The notes: generated by a model from the letters alone, not told the origin. Shown: positions 12,069-22,580, counted from the stretch's first letter. The stretch: DNA of 64,000 nt from Arachis hypogaea (GCF_003086295.3 NC_092045.1:89108693-89172692); one strand, 5' to 3'. Translations and numbers: made by a program.

Positions 12069-13823
12069 AAAATAAGAAAGAACTAAGGGGTATGACATTT
12101 ATTGAATGCAACTAAACTATATGAGTCCTATCTAAATGCAACTACCTAAAGTAAATGCAAATGCTTAATTCAAACATATCAAATTGCCAAGAGAGCATGT
12201 GTAAGCACAAGGCTAGGTCATAGGAATTAATTCCAAACCATAATTGTATTGAATTATCAACAAGAATTTAAACTTGCAAGAATATAGATAATATGGGTGA
12301 ACACATGTAGTTGAACTTTTGAACCCTCACCGGATGTGTATCCGCTCTATTCACTCAAGTGTTTAAGGGTCAATTCACTCAATTCTCTTCTAATCAAGCT
12401 TTCTAAAATTTGATTTTCTTCTAACAATCAACATTTATTCAATGCATGCATACATTCATCATGAGGTCTTTCATTTAGGTTGTAATGGGGTTAGGGTCAA
12501 GGTAGGATCATTTATGGTTAAGTGGACTAGGATTTGAATCTTTGATTAGCATAGACTTCCCCACCTAACTATATAATGACCTATACAAGTTCAAACTATT
12601 CTAACTACCCATTCTTCACTTTTTTCTTACATATTCATGCATCCTTATTTGATTCATAACACTTATGCATTGATTCTCTTTTATTGAACTCACTTTGGGG
12701 CATTTTGCCCCCTCTTTATTATTTTTCCTTCTTTTTCCATATACAATTTTTTTCTTTTCTTTTCTTTTTTTCTTTTTCTTTTGTTTTTCTCATTTTCACT
12801 TTTATTTCTCTTCTCTTTTTTTCTTTTCATTTCTTTTTCTTTTGTCAAACTATATACAAGAACATCAATGCATAAGGTCTATTCATTTAATCAATACATG
12901 AGTATGTACCCAATTCCTAAACATGAAAGTGTACTACCCCTTTTATCCCATCCAATGTTCCCAAGCCTCACCAACTTTGAATAATAAACACTCTCACTAG
13001 TCTAGGCTAATCAAAGATCCAAACAAGGACTTTTATTGGTTTTCCGCCTTGGCTTGTAATGTGCTAAATTGAGAATAAGTTGGTTAAGCATAGGCTCAAA
13101 ATTGGCTAACAATGGAGACTAAAAGGTTGGCTATTTGGGTAAGTGGCTAAGGAAGGAATGGCCTCAATCATACAAATGCATAAATACAAGAAATAAATGG
13201 ACATATAGAATCAAGCAAATCAAGGATTACAATCATAGAAAGAGAACAATTTCACACAAGAATGGAAAATAAGTGGTTATAAAATGTAACCACATCAATA
13301 GGCTCAAGTCTCACAAGCTTGTGTTCTTAGTTCAATACATGCTTCACAAGGTATGAAATTCAAGCAAGTTTTACCAAAAATTTTCTTTTTCTTTCAATCA
13401 ATTGGGTCGATGCCCTATATTTAAACTTCTTGGAAAATTTCAATATTTGACTAAGCATTGTTGTGATTGAAAAATTCAAAAATTTTCTTAGTTCACCCTT
13501 TCCTTTTTCACTTAAAACAAATTTCTTATGCAAAAAGGGTGACTAAGTGTTTGTAAGTCAAAGTATGATTTCTAATCACAACCACTAATTAAAAAGAAAG
13601 ATATGCAAAAATGTATAAAGAAAAATTCAACTAAAAGTAAAAGTATGAAATCCATCATCTAAAACGTCTAAGGATATCCATAAGCATCAAAATATCTAAA
13701 ATCCAAAATAAGCAAAAAGTGTCCAAAGCAAACTAGAAATGCATCAAAATATATACAAAAATGTGCAAAATAGGATAACTAGGCTGAAAAGTTCACCGGT
13801 TCCCGAATAATGCTACCGGTGCC
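12069..13823 (-). other. Non-coding 3' region of element C
   Basis: About 1.75 kb between the env-position ORF and the polypurine tract, homologous to 9014-10478. No credible ORF is present. The T/C-rich run at 12711-12846 yields spurious hydrophobic reading frames. Confidence 0.7.
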
Positions 13824-13860
13824 CTCCCCACACTTAAAACCAAGCATCGTCCTCGATGCT
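13824..13860 (-). other. Conserved hairpin plus internal polypurine-like tract (copy 4)
   Basis: On the minus strand, AGCATCG-AGGA-CGATGCT overlaps the TAG stop of the upstream ORF and is followed by AAGTGTGGGGAGG. It lies 1.8 kb from the LTR, so this is an internal polypurine-like tract. Confidence 0.7.
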
Positions 13861-15193
13861 AAACCAAAGGATCAGTGGGAGGTACAACGATAGGCTCTGG
13901 CTCGGGCTGTGGAACCGGCTCCTCCTGAGTCTGCGGTGGCTCTGTAATGTCAGGGGCATCCTGCTGAATCGGTGCCTCCGCCTCCTCCTCCTGATGATCC
14001 TGCTCATCGGAGGCTGGAGAGTCGGGAAGCGGAGGTAGCTCAGCACCCAAAGAGATAAGTGCCTGGTCCATCCGATCTAAACGGCGTCTGACATGGCGTC
14101 GCTCGCGCTCTAAGAAACGGAAAAGACGCTGGACCAGGAGATAAGTAGGCTCAGGGGCTGCTGGTGGATCAGTAGATGATGAAGAAGCTGCGGCTGTAGA
14201 GGATGATGGGGCAGCTGTAGGGGCTGATGGTGAAGGTGTCCCCATGACAGCTCTAGCCCGAGAGCGGCATCTAGCAGGTGGCCTCTCATGCACCCAACCA
14301 CCCCAGGGGATAGTAACCTCCCTGTCATCTGCATCAGGGGGCGGTGGTCGCACATCATCATCTGACCACGGGACATCTGCCAGGGCCGCCATACTCGTGA
14401 CCAATGTAGGAAATGGGAGTAGGCCACGAATATGCGCCCGCCACATACACTGTCGGATAAGTCTAGGGAAAGAGACCTCCTTCCCCTCCATAACACACCC
14501 AATCAGTAGAAGCATCTCCATAGGGATCTCAGAAAAATGGGTGGTGGGTAGGACATAGCAAGCGAAGATCATCTGCCAAGTCTTGGCCTCACGAGTCAGA
14601 TGAGTAAAGAGCATCCCTTTCGGCTTGGTGTTGTTGGCATCCATAACCCATGTGGCATCTGGTAACCCAATAACACTCCTGAGTGCCTCATAATCAAAAG
14701 TCATGCTGTGTATGGTTAACTCAGCCTGCTGATGGGCACACAGCTCATCAGGTACATGCCGGCACTGTAGCGCCTCCTCAATCGCAGTCTCAGTAATCAT
14801 AATCTCTCTACCCCTCACCTGAACCGAATCCAATGTCGGACGGAAGAAGTTGCAGTAGAATTCCTTCACCCAAGATACATTGATATCCCCCAAATCTCGG
14901 TCAACAAAGTCGATACCCAACTCAAGGATCCGACCGGTAATAGACCGTCTCACATCAGTAGGGAGGAGCAGCTTCTTCTCAATGTTCAACTTTGTAGTTC
15001 GATATCTAGAAAATCGGAGCTCACAGTAGAGATTGGGGAATTTGTCTGGATTGGTAGAAGGTAACTGTTGATTTTTCTTGTCTACATCATTCAATGGGTT
15101 CTTGGCATAATTCTTGTAGATGGAAGGAATGGAGGGGGTAGAGTGTTTTCTCTTCTTGGAGATAGTGGCTATGGCTTTGCCCTTATCCGACAT
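13859..15193 (-). CDS. Env-position ORF of element C, putative plant transposon protein domain
   Basis: A 444-residue ORF without stops. It starts at MSDKGKAIATISKKRKHS, chosen because it opens a basic, NLS-like N-terminus; an in-frame ATG 27 codons upstream would add a hydrophobic stretch. Residues about 55-270 (YCELRFSRYRTTKLNIEKK, VKEFYCNFF, RGREIMITETAIEEAL) resemble the uncharacterised 'putative plant transposon protein' domain (PF20167 by recall). The rest is Pro/Ser/Ala-rich, then acidic and Pro/Glu-rich, with a basic segment near 385-400 (RERRHVRRRLDRM). It lies after the gag-position ORF and before the polypurine tract, the slot of the env-like ORF in Athila elements. No function is known. 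No transmembrane segment is evident in the chosen form. Confidence 0.7.
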   Translation of the reverse strand: MSDKGKAIATISKKRKHSTPSIPSIYKNYAKNPLNDVDKKNQQLPSTNPDKFPNLYCELRFSRYRTTKLNIEKKLLLPTDVRRSITGRILELGIDFVDRDLGDINVSWVKEFYCNFFRPTLDSVQVRGREIMITETAIEEALQCRHVPDELCAHQQAELTIHSMTFDYEALRSVIGLPDATWVMDANNTKPKGMLFTHLTREAKTWQMIFACYVLPTTHFSEIPMEMLLLIGCVMEGKEVSFPRLIRQCMWRAHIRGLLPFPTLVTSMAALADVPWSDDDVRPPPPDADDREVTIPWGGWVHERPPARCRSRARAVMGTPSPSAPTAAPSSSTAAASSSSTDPPAAPEPTYLLVQRLFRFLERERRHVRRRLDRMDQALISLGAELPPLPDSPASDEQDHQEEEAEAPIQQDAPDITEPPQTQEEPVPQPEPEPIVVPPTDPLV

Positions 15194-17378
15194 CCTGAAA
15201 AATATGATAGAATATATAAGACATTTAGCATGTAGCAAAGAAGGCATGTTCAGGATACAATTATCAAAGAACAATCATGATGTTGCAATGAATATGCAAA
15301 AGTGAACAAGTAAACCAAGAAAGCAAGCTTCATTAAAATCAACAACTCATATTTAAAAGGCAATAATATCATCATATTTTTGAAAGAATTGTTAAAGGGG
15401 GTTAAAGGTGAGCGGAAGTTAGATGGTTAAAGGAATTAGTGAGTTAGAAAAGTGGATTAGTGATATGATGATATTTATGCGTAATGAAAAGAAAAGATAT
15501 GGTTCATGTTCACAATGATTGTGCAAATCCGGGAAGTCAAAAGGGAAACGGAAATTTGCCCAAAATTAAAATGAAGACCAAAATGAAACTAATTTCCTTA
15601 AAAATCGGGCAGCATTCCAGCTTAAAATTGGACGTTCCCGGATAGCAAATTAGCACAAGAAGCATAGAAAACAACATCAATTAGGCAAAGTGACAGTGGT
15701 ATAGCATTCAGGCAACATGAAATGCACAAAATCATTCCAAAAATCAGCATACAACATCCAAATAAGCAGACAGCAAATTATGCACGAACGGAGCACTTAT
15801 CAGGCCTAGAATCCTCTATCCAGCCCTAGCTACCTAACCGCAATTATTTCTATCTAACCTAACAGACAAAATTTGAAAGCAAACTAATTACATGCAATTA
15901 CAGTAATTAATCAAAACGAACAGTAAAAAGGAAAAATAGAAAAAAGTAACAAAAATGGAGCAGGAACCTGGGAGCAGAGAAGAACGAAGAATGGAAAGGA
16001 AACTGGGGAGAGATAGTGCCAGGAGCTGCGCCGCCGTGAACGGTGGCGGTTATGGCAGATTGGAGGCGGCGGAAATTGCCGCCGGTGTTGTGAAGGCGAG
16101 AAACGGGGAGGCAGAGGGGGAGTGGCTTAAAGAGAAAGAATGGGGAGTGGGTGGAGGAAGAGAGTCACCGGCGGTGATGGTGGAACGGCGGCGGTAGTGG
16201 TCGCGGACAACGGTGAGACCGAGAGACGGAAAGGAGGGAGAGAGAGAGTGATGTGAGTGGAGGAAAGAGAGAATGAGTGGGGTTGGTCGGAGGTTGAGAG
16301 AGTTTATGAGTTGGCCGGAGGTGGTGGCCGGCGCTGCTGCTGTGACGGCGGTCGTGGGAGAGAAGATGAAGAAGATGAAATTGGGGAGGGGGAGAAGTGC
16401 GTTGCGGCGCAACGCTCTTCGCGTCTTAGGGTTATCCCATATTTTGAATCGACGCACGCGTGCCACTTGCGCGTCCGCGTCCATCGAGAAAACTTGGGAC
16501 CTACGCATGCGCGTACATCGCGCTTAAGCGTGGATGAGCAAAATGGGAGAGGACGCGCGCGCGTACAGTGCGCGCACGCGTGCATGGAGTTAGGCTAGGG
16601 GCTTAGAGTTGGCCCAACTCAGGCCTAACTCTCTGGAGATTGGCCTGGAAGTCGCGCTACCAGACCGGCGCGCACGCGGCATGTACGCGTCCGTGTTGTG
16701 TTCAATTTCTGGCATACGGGCGCGCACGCGGCGTGTGCGCGTCCGCGCGAGTTGAGTTGGGCCAGGGGCTTAAGAATGGCTCAGAGCTGGCCCAACTCTC
16801 TGGGGGTTGGCTCAACAGTTTACAGCAGCAAATCGGCGCGGACGCGGCTGGTGCGCGTCCGCGTGAACTTCCATGTTCTAATAGTCGGCGCGCACGCAGG
16901 TAGTGCGCGTCTGCGTGGGTTAGGTTGGGCTTAGGGCGCAATGTTTGCCCAAGAGAGGCCCAACTCTCGGATATGTGGTCGATGCTGAATCCGCACAGGG
17001 GCGCGTGCGCGTACTTTGTGCGCACGCGTCCACCCCCTTCTCTCTTTTTTTTTTTTTTAGGATAATGCCTAAAAGCTCTACTTGCCCAAAGACTCCCCAT
17101 GGTGCCTACAACTCCTTATTTAGTCAAAAACCTACACTTTCTAAAATGCAAGTTGGTTTTGAGATTTATTCTATTTCTACTAAGCACAACATACCTGTTA
17201 ATATGCTAGCAACTAATGTACACAAACAAGCTAAAAATGAAAAACTACCTACAATGGTAACTCAATTCACTTATCAAGCCAAATTAAAAGAGTATGGAAA
17301 GAGTTTACCATGGTGGGGTGTCTCCCACCTAGCACTTTTAGTTAAAGTCCTTAAGTTGGACATTTGGTGAAGTCCTTG
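15194..17378 (-). other. Non-coding interior of element C with CpG-rich palindrome array
   Basis: This lies between the two ORFs of element C, where an autonomous element would carry pol; no pol motif is visible. 15194-16000 is AT-rich. 16020-16420 is G-rich and yields overlapping spurious ORFs on both strands. 16436-17040 holds at least eight CpG-dense blocks such as CGCGCACGCGGCGTGTGCGC, separated by TTGGGC/GGCCCAACTC repeats. 17312-17329 is a perfect hairpin (GGTGGG-GTGTCT-CCCACC) shared with 20461-20478. Confidence 0.65.
16436..17040. repeat. CpG-rich palindromic repeat array
   Basis: Imperfect palindromes of about 25-30 bp made of GCGCACGCG and GCGTCCGCG-type arms occur near 16441, 16500, 16553, 16666, 16720, 16835, 16887 and 17000. 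Each is followed by variants of TTGGGC...GGCCCAACTCTC. Similar blocks occur in the LTRs and in element B. Confidence 0.8.
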
Positions 17379-19049
17379 CTAGGGTGGCTTATGCTTAAAC
17401 TCTTCTTCGAATCCCCACCAGTGCTTGCACTTCCAATAGCCTCCGGGATCCCAATTTAAACGTACAAGGCCTTCAAGGGGGCCTAAGCAAGTAACAAGGC
17501 CCCTAAGTTGATAGTGGTCTATGTATGTTCCAGGGTCCCATACTTTATTTGTCAACCCCTTTTCTTCTTGATCTTTATGCCTCCAACAGGGTGACAAACT
17601 TATTGAATTCTCCTTGTAACTCATACTCACCATCCTAATCCCATTGAATTTGGCTTCACTCCACCTTTGAGACTCAAAGTTTGATATTCCATCCTTTATG
17701 CACCTTGATTCAAATTGTCCACCGACATCTAATCCGTTCTTACTCTCTAGCCCACAAAGAGCTCTACGTTGGCCGTCCGTTTCTAACAATGCATATTGAT
17801 ATGGGTCAAGGAAATTAAAGGATGAGATGATTACCCACTCAATTTGTGATTGGGACGGCGACTTAGCAAGGAAGGTATCCAATGGTCTTGACATTGTAGG
17901 TTCCACTTCCTTTGGCTCCTCCATGATGATTTCCATCTTTGGATAACTTTCTTTAAATTCTTCTTGTTTGCTAACTTCCTTCAAACCTTTATCATTGATC
18001 AAGTCATGTGTTGGAGGTTGCGCACCCTCCTCAACATTGATTTCACATTCGATGGGGGAAGCTTCAACAAGATCACCATTGTCACTTGATGTAGAGTTAT
18101 TTTCGTTGATGGAACTTCCTTCTTGTTCAACCTCCTCTAGGTCTTCTTCCACTTCTTTATTTTCAACAATCTTCATTACCTCCGCTTGTTGCAATACATA
18201 CTCCAATTCCTTGCGCTCAACTTGAGATTCTAAAGTCTCCCTCATACCTCCCTCTTTGGTTGCTTTCTCACAATCATCCGTGAACTCATTTCGGTTGTGA
18301 TATGAATCCCAAGAATCTATCTTTTGACGGATGGTTGCTTGAAGTCGGTCCATTTCTTCTTTGAAACGATCCCTTAATTCTTGTTCCGCTTTACTAACAT
18401 AAGTAGGATCATATTGCTCTTGGATTAATGGACATTGATATGCTTCCATGGAGGTTTGTGGCGGAGAGGGGAATTCATGATATGGTTGGAAAGGGGATTC
18501 ATCAAAGCTTTGAGGTGGGAAGTTGTTTTGGTTATTGGTAGATGGTGGAATTATACGGGACGTAAATTCTTGGAGGGTAGAGGTGAAACTAGTGAAGGCG
18601 GTTTGGAGTTCTTCTTGCTCTTGAAGAATGATACCAAGTGTATCATTCATGGGGATTTGAGTTGGAAGGTAAAGATGTTGGAGTGGAGGTGATTCAAGGG
18701 TTGCTTGTTCATAATCGTCGCAAGGGTATGCGTAGGGGGAATATAGATTTGGATCATATGTAGGCAATTGGTGGAAATAAGATGTGGGTTGAGAATAAGG
18801 TGCATAGAATGGTGGTGGTTGAGAGGTATAACCATGATAAGAATCATCATGTTCATAAGAATGATATGCATTATAGGAAGGATTACCATCATAGTAACTT
18901 GAAGGGGAAGGTTGCCATGGTGATTGCTCATATGGATATGGCTCCCTTCCTGAGAATTCGTCTATCCCATAATGTGAGCCATCATTCAAGTTTTCATCGC
19001 CTACAAAGTAGTCATAGTCATATCCAAAACCACAAGGACGAGAATTCAT
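17379..19049 (-). CDS. Pro/Tyr-rich gag-position ORF of element C
   Basis: 556 residues and uninterrupted. The start MNSRPCGFGYDYDYFVGDEN is chosen because copies A and B begin at the equivalent MNS. Residues about 10-130 are low-complexity Tyr/Pro/Ser/Gln. About 140-170 contains a DTLGIILQEQEEL helix-like block. The middle is acidic and Glu-rich, probably coiled coil (about 215-360). The last 150 residues are more ordered and share ALLETDGQ, NKVWDPG and the terminal KHWW-F-KHKPP signature with element B. It lies 130 bp after the tRNA-Asp primer site, which is the gag position, but no retrotransposon gag domain or CCHC knuckle is visible. Function unknown. Confidence 0.75.
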   Translation of the reverse strand: MNSRPCGFGYDYDYFVGDENLNDGSHYGIDEFSGREPYPYEQSPWQPSPSSYYDGNPSYNAYHSYEHDDSYHGYTSQPPPFYAPYSQPTSYFHQLPTYDPNLYSPYAYPCDDYEQATLESPPLQHLYLPTQIPMNDTLGIILQEQEELQTAFTSFTSTLQEFTSRIIPPSTNNQNNFPPQSFDESPFQPYHEFPSPPQTSMEAYQCPLIQEQYDPTYVSKAEQELRDRFKEEMDRLQATIRQKIDSWDSYHNRNEFTDDCEKATKEGGMRETLESQVERKELEYVLQQAEVMKIVENKEVEEDLEEVEQEGSSINENNSTSSDNGDLVEASPIECEINVEEGAQPPTHDLINDKGLKEVSKQEEFKESYPKMEIIMEEPKEVEPTMSRPLDTFLAKSPSQSQIEWVIISSFNFLDPYQYALLETDGQRRALCGLESKNGLDVGGQFESRCIKDGISNFESQRWSEAKFNGIRMVSMSYKENSISLSPCWRHKDQEEKGLTNKVWDPGTYIDHYQLRGLVTCLGPLEGLVRLNWDPGGYWKCKHWWGFEEEFKHKPP

Positions 19050-19176
19050 AGTGGCAAATAGAAACAAAACCAATAGAGATCTTAAAACTAACAAAAACTA
19101 ACAAACAAACAAAAGACAAACATATTCACAATATTCACATATTTACATTAACCAAAAACATGGCACTCATGCGCAT

Positions 19177-19194
19177 TCACCGGCAACGGCGCCA
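19177..19194 (-). other. Primer binding site, tRNA-Asp type (element C)
   Basis: Reads TTCACCGGCAACGGCGCCA-like on the plus strand, differing by one or two bases from the tRNA-Asp 3' end. It lies 3 bp from the LTR remnant at 19198. Confidence 0.8.
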
Positions 19195-19197
19195 TTT

Positions 19198-19250
19198 TGA
19201 CAAATGAATTTTTGCCGGTATAGAAATTATCAAGTAATCAATCGTAGTAT
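19198..19250 (-). repeat. Remnant of the 5' LTR of element C (53 bp)
   Basis: Identical to 10596-10648, then abruptly replaced at 19251 by element B interior. About 1380 bp of the LTR, including its promoter part, are missing, so element C cannot start its own transcript from here. Confidence 0.8.
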
Positions 19251-20526
19251 ATAAAAGATGAGATGAGAGGATATAAAAGAAAGGAAGCATACTTTGTTAG
19301 AATGAAGTAAATCACTAGAAATGAGTGAGTGAATTAGTGTGACATTAAGAAATATTAGGTGTGTGAATTCTAAATTGCGCGGTTTAGAACACACATTAGT
19401 ATAAAGAGCTATGTCACAAAATAAGCATGCACTTTACTCATTCTAGTATGCTTGAGATGCTTTAAGTAAGCTTGTAAGGTAAAACAAGCATTAGAGAAGC
19501 ATGAAAGCATTCAAGTCAAACATATGGATGGATATAATCATGAAATACAATGCATTAAGGTAAATGCTCAACATCATCCATCAAGAGATTGCCTAATCAA
19601 AGAATACGGTTCAAATCACATGGTGGCCAAATCATGCAATTCAAAAAAGTTACAAGCTCAAATGCAATTCTCATCACTTGGTATTCTTAAAAGGTAAGCA
19701 TGAAAAACTCAAGACCAAGTAGCAAAATATAACCTCAGTCATAGAATCCAACAAAGATTGTCTAAAAACATTAATGCTAAATTAGCATTTAGGCAATAAG
19801 GGGGAAGCAATGCATAGTAAACGAAGTCAATAATCCAACACTTATGATGAAGAGAGAGAAAATAAAATGAAAACCAAAATAAAACTAACTAAAATAAATG
19901 GTTATCCATGGTGTTTGGAAGTGTTGGATGAGGGGTAGAAGAAGGAAAGAAGAAAGGAGAAGGAAAGAAATGGAAAAATGAGAAGAAAAGAAATGTAGTG
20001 AAGGAAGGGCATCCACGCGTACGCGCACATGGCGCGCCTGCGTCGATGGCTTATTTCGAGAGTGGCGCGTACGCGTCATGTGCGCGTACGCGCAAGTGGG
20101 GTTGTGCCAAAGGCACAACGCGCGCACAGTGCGGGCCTAACTCTCGGGTTAATGCATGGAAGGTGGAACTTCTCAACCCACGCGTACGCGTGCATGGCGC
20201 GCTCGCGTGGATGGTCGAAAATGCTCAATGTACGCGTACGCGCGCAGTGCGCGTACGCATGGATGGTGCTCTGTTTTCAAAAATTTTTGGTATGTTTTTA
20301 CACCAATCCAAGCATTCCAAACCTCCAAACAGCTACCAAAACACCATAAAACCTTATTTAACATACTAAACTATCAAATGTACTTAACAAACTACCAAAA
20401 CATGAAATTAAACTAATTCTACCCATATATACAAAAGAGAAAATGAAAAGATTTTACCATGGTGGGGTGTCTCCCACCTAGCACTTTTATTTATTGTCCT
20501 TAAGTTGGACTTATGGGGAGCTCCTC
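19251..20526 (-). other. Non-coding interior of element B with CpG-rich blocks
   Basis: AT-rich sequence to about 19990, then four or more CpG-dense palindromic blocks (20012-20095, 20176-20210, 20230-20262; e.g. ACGCGTACGCGCGCAGTGCG). The hairpin GGTGGGGTGTCTCCCACC is at 20461-20478. It is organised like 15194-17378 of element C. Short ORFs here are chance readings of the GC-rich blocks. Confidence 0.65.
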
Positions 20527-22419
20527 TCAAGGTGGCTTGTGCTTGTACTCATCTTGGAACTTCCACCAATGCTTGAATCTCCATTGTGCCCCAAGATTTT
20601 CTATGGGTTGAGCCAAGTGTTGATGGAGTTCTTCACAAGCTTGGGGCTCCCAAAGTTGATCCTCTTCTTGTAATCCGGGATCCCACACTTTGTTTTCACA
20701 CCCATCTTGAGGTTGATCATCACTATTAGTCCAACCGGGTGGTGAGTAAGGTGAATTCTCTATATAGTGGCCAACAATCCTCCTAGACCCATCTATTTGA
20801 GCACTACTCCAACCTTTATATCTCATGTTTGATGCATTAACCATAATGAGCCTTGATTTGCAACGCCAACCACGAAACCTTTTCCGCTTACGCTTCATCC
20901 CACAAAGCATCCTAAGTTGACCATCTGTTTCAAGCAAGCCATACTCAAGTGGGACAATAAAGCTAATAAAAATGAATTTTACCCACTCAAGTGAAGGAGT
21001 AGATGGCAATTTAGGCAAAGATGCTTCCAAAGATCTTGACAAAGCATAGCCAACCCTCATTCTTCTATCTCTAGGGACTTTCATCTCTTCACAAGATCTC
21101 TTAATCTCAATCCTTTGTTCAACAATTTTATCTAAACCTTTTCCCTTACTCAAATCATAATAGGGAGGGTGAGAAAAATTTACCTCCTCAATGCTTTCAA
21201 ATCCAATCGGAGAAGGTTTTTCATGCTCAAAGGATTCTTCACCACTAAGACTTGATGATTGATCTTCATCACCAAAGGAACTCAATCCTTTCTGTATCCC
21301 ATCCAAGTCTTCATATGGAGTATGCCTTGGAAGGTGTGCACTTTCCTCCCTAGCATCAATTTCAATCATCTTGGAGGGATTTTCTTCAAATCTATGTTCC
21401 CATGGAGGCTCAGCATCTCCTAAGTCTTCTACCACTTCTTCCTTGTCTTCAACAATTAAAGCTTCCTCCAATTGTTCCAATACAAAGCAACTTCCTTCAT
21501 TTCCCACCGGAGTTTCCAATCTCTCCTTCATGCTATGTTCTTCATTTAATTCTCCACATGTAGCCATGGGAGTTTCTTGAGTGTTCAAGCATTGGGATGC
21601 TAATTGATTTGTTACCGCATCCAAGGCGGCCATGAAATTTTGCACATCCCTTTTCATCTCTTCTTGCCCTTGAACAAGAACACCAAGGGTTTCATCCATT
21701 AGAGGTTGGGGTGGGTGGAAGGGTTCATCAAATTGGGAAGATGGTTCTTCTTGGTAGAGTTATGGTGGTTCAATATTCTCCACACTTTCCACTTGTTGCA
21801 CAACACACTCCATGGTTGCTTGAAATTGATCCAATGCTTCCTTGAGACGATCCCTTGACTCTTCTTCCTCTTGGATTATATGATTAGGATCATATGGCTC
21901 TTGGATCAATGGATATGAGTATTCTTCCATAGGAGGTTGTGGTGGAAAGTAGTATTCATCTTGTGGTTGAAAATTTTCATATATTGGAGGTGGTTCATCT
22001 CGGTAATAATATGGAGGGGGTGGCTCTTGAAAGGGTTGATATTGTGGTGGTTCCATATATGGCTCATATGGCTCAAAGGTTGGTTGGTGTGATGGATATG
22101 GATTAGGGTCATATGAAGATGGTTGGTAAGAAGGGGCTTGTGAGTATGGTTGAGAGTTATGTTGAGGGTATGGATCATAGGCATATGGTGGTGGTTCTTG
22201 AAAGTCACAAGGTGATTCACCATAGCCATTTGATTGATATGCATCAAAAAATGGCTCTTCTTCATAGTGCATTGGTGGAGGTTGTTGCCATGAAGATTGA
22301 TCATATGCATATGGCTCCTCCCACCTTTGGTCATCCCATCCTTGATACACATTCTCATTATAGTTCTCATCACCTACAACATAATTGTAACTACACTCAT
22401 AGCCAAAGTGAGAATTCAT
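20527..22419 (-). pseudogene. Gag-position ORF of element B, one nonsense codon
   Basis: 631 codons, including the stop, from MNSHFGYECSYNYVVGDENY to the terminal KHWWKFQDEYKHKPP, in a single frame apart from one TAA at 21760-21762. Copy A has CAA at that place, so a C-to-T change on the coding strand made the stop. Residues about 20-180 are Pro/Tyr/Gln-rich low complexity, followed by VLVQGQEEMKRDVQNFMAAL (helical), an acidic Glu-rich part and an ordered C-terminus (GLLETDGQLRMLCG, NKVWDPG). The overall plan matches the element C protein despite low identity, which argues for past selection. Function unknown; gag-like by position only. Confidence 0.75.
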
Positions 22420-22559
22420 GATAGTAAGAGATGGCAAAAAAAACAAAAAAATAGGAACAATTAAAGAGAACAAACTAAAAATTAACAAAGAAGCAAAAAG
22501 CAAACATATTCACAATATTCACATATATACAATAACCAATAACACAACACCATTGCAAA

Positions 22560-22577
22560 TCCCCGGCAACGACGCCA
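22560..22577 (-). other. Primer binding site, tRNA-Asp type (copy B)
   Basis: Reads TCCCCGGCAACGACGCCA on the plus strand, one G-to-A change from the tRNA-Asp 3' end, 3 bp from the LTR. Confidence 0.85.
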
Positions 22578-22580
22578 TTT

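Noticed and set aside
16436..17040. CRISPR-like array
   Set aside because: Units vary in sequence and spacing, spacers are themselves repeated, and the context is a plant retroelement.
16020..17100. Multiple overlapping ORFs on both strands in the GC-rich region of element C
   Set aside because: Stop-poor frames on both strands are explained by G/C composition and the CpG palindrome array. No domain or start context supports them.
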